From CAZZCS01 sp964652645 (GTDB taxonomy: Bacteria; Cloacimonadota; Cloacimonadia; Cloacimonadales; Cloacimonadaceae), in NCBI GenBank assembly GCA_964652645.1, contig CAZZCS010000114.1:1-6875 (forward strand): a stretch of 6,875 bases of DNA, written 5' to 3'. Under the pieces are notes generated by a model. That model worked only from the letters and a program-made list of their open reading frames with translations, had not been told where the DNA came from and did not search any database. Below, piece after piece: positions 1-6,104 of the stretch (the first letter of the stretch is position 1; each line of letters opens with the position of its first letter). A program made the translations under genes and the position numbers.

Positions 1-120
1 TGATCTAGATTCGGGTCTGATAAACCTGCTATCTATGTCGGGATTATGGATTTAATCCAAAAAAAACTTTACAAAAAGAGTATCTCCAAAAGGCTGTCTC
101 AAAATCCATAGGAGGATCAA
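1..120 (+). other. Leader region upstream of rpsO
   Basis: No complete gene is visible here. One frame is open from the left edge to a TAA at 53-55 and could be the last few codons of an upstream gene, but the short peptide is not recognisable. The rest is A-rich. Positions 45-53 are complementary over 9 bases to 102-110, immediately before the rpsO ribosome binding site, and 41-45 can alternatively pair with 54-58. S15 often represses its own mRNA through leader structures that differ between bacterial groups, so an autoregulatory leader is possible but unproven. I see no convincing -35/-10 pair and no intrinsic terminator. Confidence 0.4.
111..115 (+). promoter_or_regulatory. Ribosome binding site of rpsO
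   Basis: A full GGAGG lies 5 nt before the ATG at 121 and fixes the rpsO start. It directly abuts the 102-110 segment that can pair with 45-53, so folding of the leader could affect ribosome access. Confidence 0.85.
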
Positions 121-390
121 ATGTCACTGAACAATGAAGCTAAAACAGCTATCATGGCAGAGTTTAAACTCCATGAGTCAGATACTGGATCTCCAGAAGT
201 ACAGGTATCTCTTCTTACTCAGCGTATCAAAGATATCACTGAGCACCTGAAGATGCATCCGAAAGACTTCTCAACCAGACGGGGACTCCTCAAACTGATC
301 GGTCAGCGCAGACGCCTTCTTGATTATCTGAAACGTAAGGATATCGAGCGTTACCGCAGTCTAATCAAGGCTCTGGGACTCAGAAAATAA
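121..390 (+). CDS. rpsO: 30S ribosomal protein S15
   Basis: Primary 16S rRNA-binding protein of the small-subunit platform; in E. coli it binds the three-way junction of helices 20/21/22 and helps form intersubunit bridge B4. The 89-residue product is the normal family length and is complete. Family hallmarks are visible: the TGSPEVQ segment (residues 22-28), the HLKMHPKDFSTRRGLL stretch (42-57) with conserved H42, H46, D49 and S51, the GQRRRLLDYL helix (61-70), ERY (76-78), and the C-terminal LGLRK. The protein is highly basic and all-helical, as expected. The start is supported by GGAGG 5 nt upstream. It is followed by pnp, the gene order found in E. coli and many other bacteria. In E. coli, S15 represses its own translation and the rpsO and pnp transcripts overlap. 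Identification is secure; only the regulation is inferred. Confidence 0.98.
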   Translation: MSLNNEAKTAIMAEFKLHESDTGSPEVQVSLLTQRIKDITEHLKMHPKDFSTRRGLLKLIGQRRRLLDYLKRKDIERYRSLIKALGLRK

Positions 391-403
391 CTCTGTCCAA
401 TTT

Positions 404-448
404 GAACAAGGTGCACGAGGACGGGATTCGCTCCTCTTGCACCTGTTC
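404..448 (+). promoter_or_regulatory. Strong hairpin in rpsO-pnp spacer
   Basis: An inverted repeat pairs 404-408 with 444-448, 410-415 with 438-443, and 417-421 with 432-436, leaving a one-base bulge (409), one mismatch (416 x 437) and a loop at 422-431. That is about 16 base pairs. It begins 14 nt after the rpsO stop. No T-run follows (the next bases are AGACATGACACT), so it does not look like a classical intrinsic terminator. A processing stem, a 3'-end stabiliser for rpsO mRNA, or a weak attenuator are the plausible roles. Confidence 0.7.
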
Positions 449-464
449 AGACATGACACTAATC

Positions 465-531
465 GTGGGAGAATCGAGCAATAAGCTAAAGAAGAGTTAC
501 ACAGTCTTTAGCCTATTGCTTCTTCTCCTGC
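465..531 (+). promoter_or_regulatory. Long pnp leader stem-loop (RNase III-like substrate)
   Basis: The arms are nearly continuous: 485-492 pairs with 505-512, 477-483 with 514-520, 468-473 with 523-528, and 465-467 with 529-531 (the last includes G-U pairs). A single A x C mismatch (484/513) and one small internal loop (474-476 against 521-522) interrupt about 24 base pairs. The terminal loop is about 12 nt (493-504). It ends 10 nt before the pnp ribosome binding site. A long leader stem is the known target of RNase III in E. coli pnp autoregulation, after which PNPase removes the cleaved 5' strand. The pairing is seen directly; the processing role is inferred by analogy. Confidence 0.75.
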
Positions 532-547
532 ACAACACATAGGAGAA
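523..547 (+). promoter_or_regulatory. Alternative anti-Shine-Dalgarno hairpin and pnp ribosome binding site
   Basis: AGGAGAA at 541-547 contains the pnp Shine-Dalgarno (AGGAG, 5 nt before the ATG at 551). It is perfectly complementary to TTCTCCT at 523-529, with an 11-nt loop between. The same 523-529 strand is the 3' arm of the longer upstream stem, where it pairs with 467-473. The two pairings are mutually exclusive, so the ribosome binding site is exposed when the long stem is intact and can be masked if the 5' arm is lost. The complementarity is directly visible; the switch function is inferred. Confidence 0.6.
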
Positions 548-550
548 AAA

Positions 551-2779
551 ATGCACAACTTCAACATCACCAAAAAATCAATCGAATTCTGTGGTAGAGA
601 GCTAACTGTCGAGACCGGACGCATGGCCAAACAAGCCGGTGGAGCAATCCTCATTACTTACGGTCAGACCACTGTCCTCGCCACTGCAACCATGTCCAAA
701 ACTGCCAATCTGGAAACAGATTTCTTCCCTCTTACCGTAGATTACATCGAGAAGATGTATGCCTCAGGTAAGATCCCCGGTGGCTTTTTCAAACGTGAAG
801 CAAAGCCCACTACCGATGCTACCTTGAATGCCCGTGTCATAGACAGGGCCATCCGTCCCCTTTTCCCCGAAGGATTCAGAAACTCGATTCATGTCGTGAT
901 AAACGTTTTATCCTTCGATGGCGAAAACGATCCTGCCATGATCGGTATGATCGGGGCATCCCTGGCTTTAGGTATTTCAGAGATTCCTTTCAATGGCCCC
1001 ATTGCTGGCGTTACCGTTGGTTACATCGACGATGAGCTGGTCGTGAACCCCAAGATTGCAGATCTGAAAGAGAAATCAAAGATGAATCTATCTGTCGCTG
1101 GTTCAGAGCACTCAATCTGTATGATTGAATCCAGTGCCATGGAATTGAGCGAACAGGTCATGCTGGACGCCGTCTTTGCAGGACATGATGAGATCAAAAA
1201 GGTAGTAGCCCTGCAACGCGAAGTCATCGAACTCGCTGGCAAAGAAAAGGTCGTACCTGTCTTGTATCAGGTACCAGAAGAAATCATGAACAAGGTCGAA
1301 GCAGGATTTGCCGATAAAGTAGCAGTAGCCGCTGTTATCAAGGGCAAACAGGAGCGCCAGGATGCCTTTGATGCTGCTGAAGCAGAGCTGATTGAGCAGT
1401 TGATCACTGAAAATGAAGAAGACTACAACAAAAATCAAAGATATTACGCACACGCTTTCCACGAACTCATTCGTCGTTATGTGCGCGATTCTATCCTATA
1501 TAAGAAAGTAAGAGCCGATGGCAGAGATTTGGACGAACTGCGGGACATCACCTGCGAAATAGATGTACTGCCAGTGGTTCATGGTTCTGCTCTGTTTACC
1601 AGAGGTGAGACTCAGGCCCTTGGCACAATTACTCTGGCAGGTGGAAGCAGCGAACAGGTCATAGATGGCTTGGACGAAGAGTACAAAAAATCCTTCTATC
1701 TTCATTACAACTTCCCACCCTTCAGCGTAGGTGAAGCTGGTAGAATGGGCCCCACTGGCAGACGTGAGCTTGGTCATGGAAACCTGGCCGAAAGAGCTCT
1801 TATTCCTGTGATTCCTTCCAAAGAAGACTTCCCCTACACTATGAGAATCGTATCCGACATTCTGGAATCGAACGGTTCATCCTCTATGGCTTCCGTTTGT
1901 GTTGGCAGTCTTGCCATGATGGCAGCCGGGGTCAAGATCAAAGCAGCAGTTGCTGGTATTGCCAATGGCCTTATCATGGAAGGGAACGATTACGTAATTC
2001 TTACAGATATCCAGGGTTTGGAAGATCACTTGGGCGATATGGATTTCAAGGTTGCCGGAACTCGCGATGGCATCACTGCCATGCAGATGGACATCAAGAT
2101 CGCTGGGATTACCAAAGAAATCATGCGTGATGCTCTGGAAAAATCCCTGAGCGCCAGACACAGAATTCTCGATGTGATGGATCAAACTATCGCAGCACCC
2201 AAAGACGATCTCTCACCAACAGCTCCTAGAATTGAAGCCTTCAAGGTTCCAATCGATAAAATCGGCGAGATCATAGGGCCATCGGGCAAAATGATCAAAT
2301 CAATCATCGAAAAAGCGCAAGTTCAAATCGATATCCAGGACGATGGTACAGTTCGTATCCTCTCTCCGGATAAAGATTCCATTGATAAAGCCAAACGTAT
2401 GGTAAAAGCCATAGCAGTAGAGCCAGAGATGGGCGAACTCTTCAGTGGCCCAGTGTCTCGCATTGAAGATTATGGTGTGTTTGTAAAGATCCTCGATGGC
2501 GTCAAAGAAGGAATGGTTCACGTTTCTCAGATGCATACATCAAGAATCAATCATCCTCTTGATATGGTCAAAATGGGCGATATCGTAAACGTCAAAGTCA
2601 TTGGCGCTGAAAAAGGTAAGATTGCCCTGGCAATGAAAGGTGTGGAAGGAAATCCTGAACCGGATCCAAACGCACCCAAGGATCGTCCCCGCACCAGTCC
2701 TGACCGCCCGAGAAACGATCGTGATAGAGGTGGTTTCAACCGGGGAAACGACAGGGGCAGAAGAAACAACGATAGATGA
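551..2779 (+). CDS. pnp: Polyribonucleotide nucleotidyltransferase (polynucleotide phosphorylase)
   Basis: Phosphorolytic 3'-5' exoribonuclease that releases nucleoside diphosphates from RNA and can add tails in reverse; it normally acts as a trimer and often joins the RNA degradosome. The 742-residue product has the full architecture: first RNase PH domain (about 10-145) with the RNA-contacting FFKRE loop at 79-83, a helical linker (about 240-320), and a second RNase PH domain (about 325-550). The catalytic segment includes the phosphate-site serines in NGSSSMASVC (441-450) and the D492/D498/K500 cluster of DHLGDMDFK. A KH domain (about 560-620) carries GPSG at 576-579, and an S1 domain spans about 626-696. 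A tail of about 45 residues rich in Arg, Asp, Asn, Pro and Gly makes it longer than the usual roughly 700-710. The start is supported by AGGAG 5 nt upstream. The leader stem-loops suggest autocontrol. Its stop codon overlaps the ahcY ribosome binding site. Confidence 0.98.
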   Translation: MHNFNITKKSIEFCGRELTVETGRMAKQAGGAILITYGQTTVLATATMSKTANLETDFFPLTVDYIEKMYASGKIPGGFFKREAKPTTDATLNARVIDRAIRPLFPEGFRNSIHVVINVLSFDGENDPAMIGMIGASLALGISEIPFNGPIAGVTVGYIDDELVVNPKIADLKEKSKMNLSVAGSEHSICMIESSAMELSEQVMLDAVFAGHDEIKKVVALQREVIELAGKEKVVPVLYQVPEEIMNKVEAGFADKVAVAAVIKGKQERQDAFDAAEAELIEQLITENEEDYNKNQRYYAHAFHELIRRYVRDSILYKKVRADGRDLDELRDITCEIDVLPVVHGSALFTRGETQALGTITLAGGSSEQVIDGLDEEYKKSFYLHYNFPPFSVGEAGRMGPTGRRELGHGNLAERALIPVIPSKEDFPYTMRIVSDILESNGSSSMASVCVGSLAMMAAGVKIKAAVAGIANGLIMEGNDYVILTDIQGLEDHLGDMDFKVAGTRDGITAMQMDIKIAGITKEIMRDALEKSLSARHRILDVMDQTIAAPKDDLSPTAPRIEAFKVPIDKIGEIIGPSGKMIKSIIEKAQVQIDIQDDGTVRILSPDKDSIDKAKRMVKAIAVEPEMGELFSGPVSRIEDYGVFVKILDGVKEGMVHVSQMHTSRINHPLDMVKMGDIVNVKVIGAEKGKIALAMKGVEGNPEPDPNAPKDRPRTSPDRPRNDRDRGGFNRGNDRGRRNNDR

Positions 2780-2782
2780 GGT
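2778..2782 (+). promoter_or_regulatory. ahcY ribosome binding site overlapping the pnp stop codon
   Basis: GAGGT at 2778-2782 shares two bases with the pnp stop TGA (2777-2779) and lies 4-5 nt before ATG 2787. It decides the ahcY start: the same frame stays open back to an ATG at 2640 inside pnp, but that extension of 49 codons has no family similarity and would overlap the pnp tail. Ribosomes terminating on pnp would sit on this site, so translational coupling is likely. Confidence 0.75.
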
Positions 2783-2786
2783 AACC

Positions 2787-4193
2787 ATGCAATATAAGGT
2801 TGCTGACATAAACTTGGCAGATTTCGGCAGGAAAGAACTCGATCTTGCCGAAATCGAGATGCCAGGACTAATTGCCCTGCGTGATAAATATGGGAAAGAC
2901 AAACCCCTAAAGGGTGCCAAAATCACTGGCAGCCTGCACATGACCATCCAAACAGCCGTTCTCATCGAGACTCTTGTGGAGCTCGGAGCGACTGTCAGAT
3001 GGGCAAGCTGCAATATCTTCTCCACTCAGGATCATGCTGCAGCGGCAATTGCCAAAGCAGGAATCCCCGTCTTTGCCTGGAAGGGTGAGACTCTTGAGGA
3101 GTACTGGTGGTGCACTATGCAGGCACTTTCCTGGGAAGATGGAATGGGGCCAGATCTGATAGTAGATGATGGTGGTGATGCGACTCTCCTGATTCACGAA
3201 GGGTACCGCTTCGAAGAGGAATACTCCCGTACTGGAAAGCTTCCCACTGTTACAGCAGATAACAGGGAGGCGGCCATAGTACAGAAGCTTCTCATTGATG
3301 GACTCTCAGAGGATCCCCAAAAGTGGCATCGAATCGCCAAAAACCTGAAAGGAGTAAGCGAAGAGACCACTACAGGAGTACATAGACTCTATCAGATGAA
3401 GGCAAACGGCTCCTTGCTGTTCCCCGCCATAAACGTAAACGACTCTGTTACAAAATCCAAGTTTGACAATCTATATGGTTGCCGCGAGTCCCTAGTAGAT
3501 GGTATCAAAAGAGCGACAGACGTAATGGTCGCAGGGAAAATCGTAGTTGTCTGTGGCTATGGTGATGTCGGTAAGGGTTGTGCTCAATCCATGCGAGGTT
3601 TTGGTGCCAGAGTTATCATTACAGAGATAGATCCCATCTGTGCCCTGCAGGCCGTGATGGAAGGCTACGAAGTCGATATTTTGGATAATGTGATCTCAGA
3701 TGCCGATATTTTTGTAACCGCTACCGGTAATTGCGATGTAATCCGCGTAGATCACATGCTCAAAATGAAGAATATGGCTATCGTCTGCAATATCGGGCAT
3801 TTCGACAATGAGATTCAAGTGGATAAACTCTATGAGCTGGAAGGGGTTATCAAAGTGAACATCAAACCCCAAGTCGATCAGATCGTATTGCCAAACGACA
3901 AGTCTATCCTCTTACTCTCAGAAGGTCGCCTGGTAAATCTTGGCAATGCTACTGGGCACCCATCCTTTGTGATGAGTTGTTCTTTTACAAACCAGGTTCT
4001 TGCCCAGATGAGCCTGTGGCAGGAGGAGCACGAGATCGACGTCTTTACCCTCCCAAAGCAGCTGGATGAGGAAGTCGCACGCTTACACCTGACCAAACTG
4101 CAAGTAAAGCTGAGCCAGTTATCCAAAAAACAGGCCGCGTATATAAACGTCCCGATTGAGGGGCCATACAAGCCAGAGAATTACAGATACTAA
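2787..4193 (+). CDS. ahcY: Adenosylhomocysteinase (S-adenosyl-L-homocysteine hydrolase)
   Basis: Cytosolic NAD-dependent enzyme that reversibly splits S-adenosylhomocysteine into adenosine and homocysteine, relieving product inhibition of methyltransferases and feeding methionine regeneration. The 468-residue product is complete. Visible features are the substrate-domain GSLHMT with H51, the DDGGD motif (127-131) with D129, SEETTTGVHR with E193, and the K223/D227 pair that aligns with the active-site Lys and Asp. The NAD-binding GYGDVGKG is at 257-264, with E280 at the end of the second strand. NIGHFD carries H338 and ATGHPS carries H391. The C-terminal YKPENYRY provides the Lys/Tyr that reach into the neighbouring subunit's cofactor site. 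Residues about 145-187 form the roughly 40-residue insert of the long bacterial/plant form, absent from the short archaeal and Thermotoga-like form. The start at 2787 fits both the ribosome site and the family N-terminus. It sits 7 nt after pnp, an unusual partner, so the link may only be shared transcription. Confidence 0.98.
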   Translation: MQYKVADINLADFGRKELDLAEIEMPGLIALRDKYGKDKPLKGAKITGSLHMTIQTAVLIETLVELGATVRWASCNIFSTQDHAAAAIAKAGIPVFAWKGETLEEYWWCTMQALSWEDGMGPDLIVDDGGDATLLIHEGYRFEEEYSRTGKLPTVTADNREAAIVQKLLIDGLSEDPQKWHRIAKNLKGVSEETTTGVHRLYQMKANGSLLFPAINVNDSVTKSKFDNLYGCRESLVDGIKRATDVMVAGKIVVVCGYGDVGKGCAQSMRGFGARVIITEIDPICALQAVMEGYEVDILDNVISDADIFVTATGNCDVIRVDHMLKMKNMAIVCNIGHFDNEIQVDKLYELEGVIKVNIKPQVDQIVLPNDKSILLLSEGRLVNLGNATGHPSFVMSCSFTNQVLAQMSLWQEEHEIDVFTLPKQLDEEVARLHLTKLQVKLSQLSKKQAAYINVPIEGPYKPENYRY

Positions 4194-4203
4194 ATATAGA
4201 TGT

Positions 4204-4208
4204 GGAGG
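4204..4208 (+). promoter_or_regulatory. Ribosome binding site of the nucleotide-sugar dehydrogenase gene
   Basis: GGAGG lies 4 nt before ATG 4213. It decides the start: an in-frame ATG at 4156 within the end of ahcY would add 19 residues unlike the family N-terminus, whereas from 4213 the Rossmann GLGYVGLP motif falls at the expected residue 18. Confidence 0.85.
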
Positions 4209-4212
4209 TAAT

Positions 4213-5511
4213 ATGTCCCTAATCAATAAGATCAGTGACAAAAGTGTCAAAATCGGTGTGGTAGGTTTAGGTTATGTCGGACTGCCAATGGCCGTAACAA
4301 TTGCCAAGAAAGGCTTTTCAGTAATAGGCTTTGAAGTAAGCCAATATGCCATCGAGCATGTCAATGCCGGTGATAACTACATTGGAGACGTAGAAGATCA
4401 GGATTTGATCGATGTCGTGAATGCCAAAAGATTGGAAGCAACAGCCGATTATAGCAGAATCAAAGAAGTAAATGTGGTTCTTATCGCTGTACCTACACCG
4501 CTGGATCTGTATCATCAACCAGACACGACATATATCACTGCGTCTACAAAGTCCATGGCAAACTATCTAAATAAAGAAACCCTGGTTGTGCTGGAAAGCA
4601 CTACCTATCCTGGTACCACCAGAGAAGTTATAGTTCCCGAAATTGAAAAAGCTGGTCTGATGATTGGCAAAGATGTCTTTGTTGCCTTCTCTCCTGAAAG
4701 AGTGGATCCAGGTAACGAGACTTACAAGACTCACAATACTCCAAAGGTCGTAGGTGGCATCACCAAGATGTGTAATGAGATTGCCAAAGCCTTTTATGAA
4801 AGCGTTTTGGATGCTCCCGTACATTTAGTCTCCTCTCCTGAAGTCGCTGAGATGGAAAAGATCTATGAAAATACTTTCCGAAACATCAATATCGCACTTG
4901 CCAACGAGATGACAGTTCTCTGCGATCGGATGGGAATCAGCATTTGGGAAGTCGTAGATGCAGCAAAGACTAAGCCTTATGGCTTCATGGCTTTCTATCC
5001 TGGGCCTGGAGTGGGTGGACACTGCATTCCTATCGATCCATTCTATCTTACCTGGAAAGCACGCGAGTTCGAATTCCATACTCGTTTGATCGAGCTTGCT
5101 GGTGAGATAAACATCGCCATGCCCGAGTATGTGGTTCACCGTGCCATCAGAATGCTGAACAAGATTGGCGTAGCCATATCCCGCGGTAAGATTCTCCTTT
5201 TGGGTGCTGCTTACAAGAAAGACATCCAGGACATGAGAGAATCTCCCATTGAAGGCGTAATCACTCAGCTCGAACAATACAGTGCTGATTTTGAAATTCA
5301 CGATCCCTATGTAGCTGAGTTTCATCACGAAAAGAATGGCAAGACCTACAAGACCGTTCCGCTGGGAAATCTCAAAAAGTATGATCTTATCATCGTAATC
5401 ACAGACCATACCAATGTAGATTATCAAAAGATCGCCGAATCGGGTGTTGCAATCCTTGATACCAGGAATGCCTTCAAAAACATCAAAGCCAAAAACATCG
5501 AATTGATGTAA
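4213..5511 (+). CDS. Nucleotide-sugar dehydrogenase, UDP-N-acetylglucosamine 6-dehydrogenase (WbpA) type
   Basis: NAD-dependent enzyme expected to oxidise C6 of a UDP-sugar twice to give a uronic acid, a cytoplasmic precursor for capsule, O-antigen or exopolysaccharide. The 432-residue length is normal. In order: N-terminal Rossmann domain with GLGYVGLP (18-25), IAVPTPLD (91-98), ESTTYPGTT (128-136) and SPERVDPGN (160-168); a central helical domain where K216 and N220 (EKIYENTFRN) align with the conserved catalytic Lys and Asn; the nucleophile C271 with D275 in GVGGHCIPIDP; and a C-terminal UDP-binding domain with GAAYKKDIQDMRESP (331-345). SPERVDPGN, NTFRNINIAL and AYKKDIxDxRESP are typical of the WbpA group (UDP-GlcNAc) rather than UDP-glucose dehydrogenases. 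UDP-ManNAc (WecC-like) or another substrate cannot be excluded. It starts 19 nt after ahcY and is followed closely by a NusG paralogue and an epimerase, which supports a polysaccharide locus. Confidence 0.92.
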   Translation: MSLINKISDKSVKIGVVGLGYVGLPMAVTIAKKGFSVIGFEVSQYAIEHVNAGDNYIGDVEDQDLIDVVNAKRLEATADYSRIKEVNVVLIAVPTPLDLYHQPDTTYITASTKSMANYLNKETLVVLESTTYPGTTREVIVPEIEKAGLMIGKDVFVAFSPERVDPGNETYKTHNTPKVVGGITKMCNEIAKAFYESVLDAPVHLVSSPEVAEMEKIYENTFRNINIALANEMTVLCDRMGISIWEVVDAAKTKPYGFMAFYPGPGVGGHCIPIDPFYLTWKAREFEFHTRLIELAGEINIAMPEYVVHRAIRMLNKIGVAISRGKILLLGAAYKKDIQDMRESPIEGVITQLEQYSADFEIHDPYVAEFHHEKNGKTYKTVPLGNLKKYDLIIVITDHTNVDYQKIAESGVAILDTRNAFKNIKAKNIELM

Positions 5512-5516
5512 TTATA

Positions 5517-5520
5517 GAGG
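5517..5520 (+). promoter_or_regulatory. Ribosome binding site selecting a TTG start for the NusG paralogue
   Basis: GAGG at 5517-5520 is spaced 5 nt from TTG 5526, the usual distance. An ATG at 5521 abuts the GAGG with no spacing and is in a different frame that closes after 8 codons. The next in-frame candidate, GTG at 5550, has no Shine-Dalgarno. TTG 5526 is therefore the best-supported start. Confidence 0.65.
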
Positions 5521-5525
5521 ATGCT

Positions 5526-6101
5526 TTGGGAACTCACAAACCCGTAATAGTGCACGAGCTACACGGTAAGCTTGAGGTTTCTCAGGGCGATAACGGATGG
5601 TATGTAGTTCGCACCAAACCCCGGCGTGAAAAGAAACTTGCTGATTATGCCAGGGTGGAGGGGATTACATACTATCTGCCTCAGATAGAGACCGTACACA
5701 AATACAATTACCGCAAAGTTACCTTTACCAGACCCATGTTCTCTGGCTATGTCTTTGTCATGGTCAGTCCCCCAGAAAAAGAGAAGCTGCTCATCACAGG
5801 AATGACTGCAGGATTTCTTTACGTCAGAAATGAAAAAGAGCTGATAGACGAGCTCAAGTATATTTTCGAGGGTCGAAAACGTAAGGCCGAATTCGTCGAT
5901 GCGATCTGGCTGTCCCAGGGTCTGGAGGTTGAGATTATCAACGGGCCTTTGAAAGGGATGGTAGGAGTGGTGGAAAACCACAGCAAAATAGAAGAAGTAC
6001 GCCTCCAGGTAAATATGCTACGCCAGGCAGTAATGGTAAAAATCAGTCCCAAAGACGTAAAGATTATTGGTGAATTTGAAATCGTAGATTCAGAAGGATA
6101 G
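5526..6101 (+). CDS. NusG-family transcription elongation/antitermination paralogue (RfaH/UpxY/LoaP-like)
   Basis: Predicted to bind the clamp of transcribing RNA polymerase through an NGN domain and suppress pausing or termination, probably on a specific operon. The 191-residue product opens with about 22 variable residues. The NGN domain then spans about 24-115, with the characteristic WYVVRTKPRREKKL (25-38), LPQIE (51-55), RKVTFTRPMFSGYVFV (63-78) and a strand ending FLYVRN (97-102). A charged linker follows. The KOW domain spans about 131-180, with GLEVEIINGPLKGMVGVV (132-149) and a late LRQAVMVKISPKDV strand (165-178). It is unlikely to be housekeeping NusG, which normally sits with secE and the L11/L1 genes. 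The setting between two sugar-nucleotide genes matches the specialised paralogues of polysaccharide operons. It starts with TTG, 14 nt after the dehydrogenase stop, and leaves 3 nt before the epimerase. Which subfamily it belongs to, and its recognition element, cannot be read from this window. Confidence 0.88.
   Translation: MGTHKPVIVHELHGKLEVSQGDNGWYVVRTKPRREKKLADYARVEGITYYLPQIETVHKYNYRKVTFTRPMFSGYVFVMVSPPEKEKLLITGMTAGFLYVRNEKELIDELKYIFEGRKRKAEFVDAIWLSQGLEVEIINGPLKGMVGVVENHSKIEEVRLQVNMLRQAVMVKISPKDVKIIGEFEIVDSEG
6094..6098 (+). promoter_or_regulatory. Ribosome binding site of the epimerase gene
   Basis: AAGGA lies 6 nt before ATG 6105 and inside the last codons of the NusG paralogue, whose TAG ends at 6101. 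The 3-nt gap suggests coupled translation of the two genes. Confidence 0.7.
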
Positions 6102-6104
6102 ACA

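Noticed and set aside
41..66. Intrinsic terminator from GGATT/AATCC followed by an A-run
   Set aside because: The tract after the hairpin is A rather than T on the + strand, and the stem has only 5 pairs. It is not a terminator for + strand transcription.
61..100. Promoter for rpsO, with TTTACA at 68-73 as a -35 element
   Set aside because: No TATAAT-like sequence lies at the right spacing downstream. The region is simply A-rich, so a promoter cannot be supported.
2640..2786. Upstream extension of the ahcY frame starting at ATG 2640
   Set aside because: The extra 49 residues lie in a second frame of the pnp tail, show no AhcY similarity and lack a ribosome site. ATG 2787 has one and matches the family N-terminus.
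2540..3025. Minus-strand open frame spanning the pnp-ahcY junction
   Set aside because: It overlaps two confident genes on the opposite strand and its product, rich in Ser, Arg and Val, resembles no known family.
4156..4212. Upstream extension of the dehydrogenase frame starting at ATG 4156
   Set aside because: It overlaps the end of ahcY and adds 19 residues unlike the family. GGAGG before ATG 4213 gives a better start.
4825..5427. Long minus-strand open frame (about 200 codons)
   Set aside because: It lies wholly opposite the well-identified dehydrogenase, has no recognisable domain, and reflects codon bias of the real gene.
5967..5981. Small hairpin (GTGGT/ACCAC with a GGAAA loop) inside the NusG paralogue gene, considered as an antiterminator recognition element
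   Set aside because: It is only 5 pairs, lies deep inside the KOW coding region rather than in a leader, and does not resemble the ops element. Chance is the simplest explanation.
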